Source: Acanthochlamys bracteata (lineage: Eukaryota; Streptophyta; Magnoliopsida; Pandanales; Velloziaceae). From it: a DNA stretch of 64,000 nt. The stretch lies in the NCBI GenBank assembly GCA_019914995.1, contig CM034129.1, forward strand, positions 3,175,725 to 3,239,724, in the 5' to 3' direction. The notes below the pieces were generated by a model that was not told the DNA's origin, searched no databases, and worked only from the letters and a program-made list of their open reading frames with translations. This document shows positions 63,201 through 64,000 of this stretch, in pieces (position 1 is the first letter of the stretch; each line of letters begins with the position of its first letter). A program made the translations under genes and the position numbers.

Positions 63201-64000
63201 GTAAACAAATACTTGGAACTGCAAATACCTTATGAATACAAGACTTCACATTTCACTTTTGCTTTGTGCAATGTATATTTAGATCCTCGCTATTCTTCAT
63301 GCATTAGTTGTTGGTTTGAACTGTTTCTGACATTAGCCCTTCATATGTTGTAACCACTTCCTGCATACTGGCCCAATTAGGGGTTATTGAATTCAGAGAT
63401 GTTACATAGGTGACCTGCACTTTTAAAGTCAATTGAATCCTTCAACTTTTCTCATATTCTTTTATTGTTTCTGGCTTTTTTGTCAATTCTTCCTTGCATT
63501 TGACTGCATATTAGCATGGTATGCTAAATATCTATAGGCATTATACATCACACCACCTGCACAGACTTGGCACCTTCGTGTAGTATTATTGTATACCTAA
63601 TCATACTGCATCATTTTCTAAACAAGTCTCCCACTCATCTGGAGTGGTATTTATGTGATATGGTATGATGTAGCCTTAGGCAATGTGGTGCCAATCCGAG
63701 AAGATTAGTTAAAGAAAACAAAAAATGGATAAGACTAATCGAGCCTACTGGTCATATTTATTATATGCCATGGAAGGAATTTTGTTAACTTTTACTATTT
63801 GTGTCATCATTATCAAGTGATCGGATGAAGGTCTATTCGTAATCCGATCGAGATGAAATTTTGTCAGTATGTTAACGACTCGTAGTTCTTCATATCCAAC
63901 GGTAGAGATTGGATTTGAAGGTCTTCACGGCCACAAACGGTCATAGAGTGTGCTGGAGTGTGCATAAGGATTGGAGTGCCCCTGTCCCTTTCCATATATA
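63201..64000 (+). other. UAH intron 2, possibly with a transposon insertion
   Basis: Begins with donor GTAAAC and has no further exon before the window ends. From about 63760 the composition changes to less AT-rich text (for example CCGATCGAGATGAAATTTTG), which reads like repeat or retrotransposon sequence, but I could not identify it. Confidence 0.4.

Overview
The window is nuclear DNA of a flowering plant, most likely a dicot. The coding regions have normal base composition, they are split by GT-AG introns, and the spacers are very AT-rich and full of small transposon-like elements. All recognisable genes are plant nuclear genes. I cannot name the species from sequence alone.

Layout. 1-3 kb: a decayed prefoldin subunit 4 copy. 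3-17.5 kb (+): a maintenance DNA cytosine-5 methyltransferase of the MET1 type. It has eleven coding exons from 11101, a probable E2F-controlled promoter and non-coding first exon near 3.1-3.3 kb, and a very long first intron. That intron holds a degraded piece of MET1 itself in antisense orientation (8882-9325). 17.5-25 kb: spacer with MITE-like elements and a small hairpin. 25.2-26.7 kb (+): a group IId WRKY transcription factor. 29.1-30.2 kb (-): an intron-containing pseudogene of cytosolic ribosomal protein S15. 36.8-37.8 kb (+): linker histone H1. 40.9-42.4 kb (+): a broken UGT74-like glycosyltransferase. 42.8-46.1 kb (-): a membrane-anchored START-domain protein. 47.5-49.2 kb (+): a small secreted peptide precursor and a frameshifted paralogue. 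50.8-51.5 kb (-): a Ty3/gypsy pol remnant. 53.0-53.7 kb (-): a plastid YlmG/YGGT protein. 54.7-60.6 kb (-): the three-KH-domain RNA-binding protein FLK. 62.4 kb to the end (+): the first two exons of ureidoglycolate hydrolase, cut by the window edge.

The genes do not form an operon or an obvious cluster. MET1 (CG methylation), H1 (chromatin compaction) and FLK (flowering-time RNA control) all act in chromatin or flowering regulation, but their proximity is probably chance. The most unusual points are the antisense MET1 fragment inside MET1's own first intron, the peptide-precursor pair with a broken member and an overlapping uORF, and the density of pseudogenes (six gene or element remnants in 64 kb).

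Exon boundaries were assigned by eye from GT-AG sites and protein homology recalled from family knowledge. No alignment was run. The reading frame closes exactly across all introns for MET1, WRKY, H1, the START gene and FLK.
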